Shown: positions 60,701-63,700 of the stretch, one piece after another | Layout of the letters: each line of letters begins with the position of its first letter | Position numbering within the stretch: the first letter of the stretch is position 1 | Origin: Callorhinus ursinus | Lineage: Eukaryota; Chordata; Mammalia; Carnivora; Otariidae | NCBI RefSeq assembly: GCF_003265705.1 | Contig: NW_020313168.1 | Coordinates: 3,577,214-3,641,213 of the forward strand | Length of the DNA: 64,000 nt | Reading direction: 5' to 3' | Made by a program: the position numbers and the translations under genes | The notes under the pieces: generated by a model | Told to the model about the DNA's origin: nothing | Database searches by the model: none | Seen by the model: only the letters and a program-made list of their open reading frames with translations

Positions 60701-63700
60701 AAACTGTGGCCCAGCTTGGCCGACGCGGACGCCCTTCCTGGCAGGTTCCAAGGCGCTCCGTCAGGGCGCTGGGAGTGGTGGTCTTCCAGACCGCACGGCT
60801 CATCCGTGGTCTAACCACAGCCCCGCTGTGTCACTTGGGAGAGCTGTTTCCCTTGGAGCAGTAAGGCCACATCACCCGCCCCTCCTAAGACGGAGCACTT
60901 CCTCTTGGCAGGTCCCCATCCCGATCACGGAAGGTCTGGACCCCTTGAGCCTGCTGACGGATGACGCAGACGTGGCCACTTGGAACAACCAGGGCCTCCC
61001 CAGCGACCGCATGTCCACTGAGAATGCCACCATCCTGTGCAACACGGAGCGCTGGCCCCTCATCGTGGATGCCCAGCTGCAAGGAATCAAGTGGATCAAA
61101 AACAAATATGGCAGTGAACTGAAAGCCATCCGCCTGGGGCAGAAGAGGTGGGTGACGGCGGCAGGTGGGGCCGGGGGGTGGGGGTGGGGGTCAGAAGGCA
61201 GCCTCTGGCTGGCTGGGCCCCTGGGCTTGCAAACACACCTGAGGTGTTAGATGGGTGGGCGGGTCTTTACGTACAGATCCTGGCTCACAGGTGGATTTGT
61301 TTTCTGCTATTTGGTTTTGGGGGACAGCACCAGCAGTAAAGCATTAACCTCGGGGCTCTTCTCTCCCCCACCCCCCACTACCTGCTGCTCACCCAGGCTC
61401 AAGTCCCGCCTGGCCACCTGCCGGCCACAAGGCTTCACGCCAGTCATTTTCTCATTTCTCGTCTCTAGTGGGATGAGTTTCCTCAACACAGGTGGTCACT
61501 GAGGCCACCCCACGTGCCTTCCTGGTGCCCCGGCACCTGGGACCAGACACAGGTGTGAAAACATCTGGGGCTGCCACCATAAGGGGGCTGCGCTCCTGTG
61601 GGCCCCCAGGGGAGAGGCCCGCAGATGCCCCAGAGCTCCCCGCAGGGAAGGAGCTCCTGGCCCCTCGGCCACTTGTCTTCTGGTGCCTTCTCGCTCCAAG
61701 GGCTGCCTCTGGGGCACCCAGCGGTGCCCTCTCTGGGCCCGCGTCCTTACCTGGCCCCATGTCGTGCCCACAGCTACCTGGACATCATTGAGCAGGCCAT
61801 TTCTGAAGGGGACATCTTGCTCATCGAGAACATTGGCGAAACCGTGGACCCTGTGCTGGACCCGCTGCTCGGCAGGAACACCATTAAAAAGGGAAAGTGA
61901 GTTTCCGTTTCCACCTTCACAGTTTGGCCCCCATGAGCCACGTGAACACGCTCTGTGGGGCCTGTGGCCTCTGCGCAGGGCGGCGGTGTGGGGAAATGCT
62001 GTTCTGGTAGGCAGCAGGGTCTGCGACAAAATGCCGGTCCCCGAGGAGAGGTGGGAAGTTGTGGGACCGCATCCCAGTCAGAAAGAGCAACACCAACACC
62101 TTATTAGTGACCGCCTACGGACAGCTGTCCTTGATGGTCATGCTTTTCTCTCTCTTTTTTTTTTAAGATTTTATTTATTTACTTGACACAGAGAGCACAA
62201 GCAGGGGGAGGGGCAGAGGGAGAGGGAGAAGCAGACTCCCCACTGAGCAGGGAGCCCGATACAGGACTTGATCCAAGGACCCTGAGACCACGACCCGAGC
62301 CTAAGGCAGACACCGACTGAGCCACCCAGGCGCCCCACTGGTCATGCTTTTCTTCTATTGTTATGCATTTTACAAATCCTGAGCCTGTAGTACTATTTCT
62401 TTTTTTATTCAGGTGAAATCTACCTTACACAGAATTAGCCGTTTGAAGGTGAAAACAATGCAGTGGCACTTGGTGCACTCATAGTGTTGTGCAAATATCG
62501 CCCCACGGGGAGGCCCCCCCCCCCCCGTACTCACCACGCACTCGCTCCCCGCGCCCCCAGCTGCCGGACCCTGGCACCCGCCCATGTGCTCTCATCTCCA
62601 CAGATTTCCCTGCTCTGGACACACGTCCTTTAAAGGGAATCACGTGGTGTGTGCCCTTTTCTGTCTGGCCGCTTTCCCTGGGTGCCGTGTGCTCAAGGCC
62701 CATCTGTGCAGCAGCGTGGCAGGACCGTGTTGTTCTTATGGCTGAGTCCACCGGATGGGTGTGCCTCGTTCCATTCACCGGTTCACCGGTTCAATGCATT
62801 GAGCCGTATTACTTTTCTAATAAAAGTAATACGGTGAACATATCCGTTCACCGGTTGATGCATTGAGCCTTTTCTAATATACTTTTAGAAAAGTATTACT
62901 TTTCTAATATAAAAAAAAAAATTAAATCAACTTTTAAAATGGGAACATCAGAGCTGGTCTGAGCCACTGATAAAAATAGGGGGTGCATGCCGAAGCCCAG
63001 AACAGAGGTGGCCAATAAACGTGCTGACGTCCTAGCCTCTGAGAAGAGCTTGACGTGAGGTGATACCCAAGGGGTAAAGTTACATACACAGAGGCCCCCG
63101 AAAGTGAGCTTGACCAGCAAGAGCGGTTCCCCCACAGTGGACCAGCAGACCCAGCTTCTGGCCCTGGCTGCTCTCAGATTCCCCCGGGGAGCTTCCAGAA
63201 TGTAGCGGTGTTATGAATTGGGGCGTCAGTGTCTTTCTGACGTTCGTGGCTCTGGGGTGGGGCCCAGGTGGCGTGTTTCCGCACCGGCTCCCAGGGGAGT
63301 ATGAATGTGCAGTGGGAGCTGAGCGAGCACTCCTATAAAACCAGAACAAACCAGCCAGAGAGCAGGTGCACCTTCTAGGAGGTCCCGGCCGTAGGCCAGA
63401 GAGGAAAGAACAAGAACAAGAAGAGACACAGTCCTTTCCGGTGACCAGAGGAGGGTTCAGGGTGTGGCGAGGCCCGGGGGTGGGGGGTGGGGCACCAGGC
63501 TGCTGGTGCTGCTGCCTGAGCCCCTCTGACCCCTCCCTCCCCTAACGGCCAGGTTCATTAAGATCGGCGACAAGGAGGTGGAGTACCACCCCAAGTTCCG
63601 TCTCATCCTGCACACCAAGTACTTCAACCCACACTACAAGCCCGAGATGCAAGCCCAGTGCACCCTGATCAACTTCCTGGTCACCAGGGACGGGCTCGAG

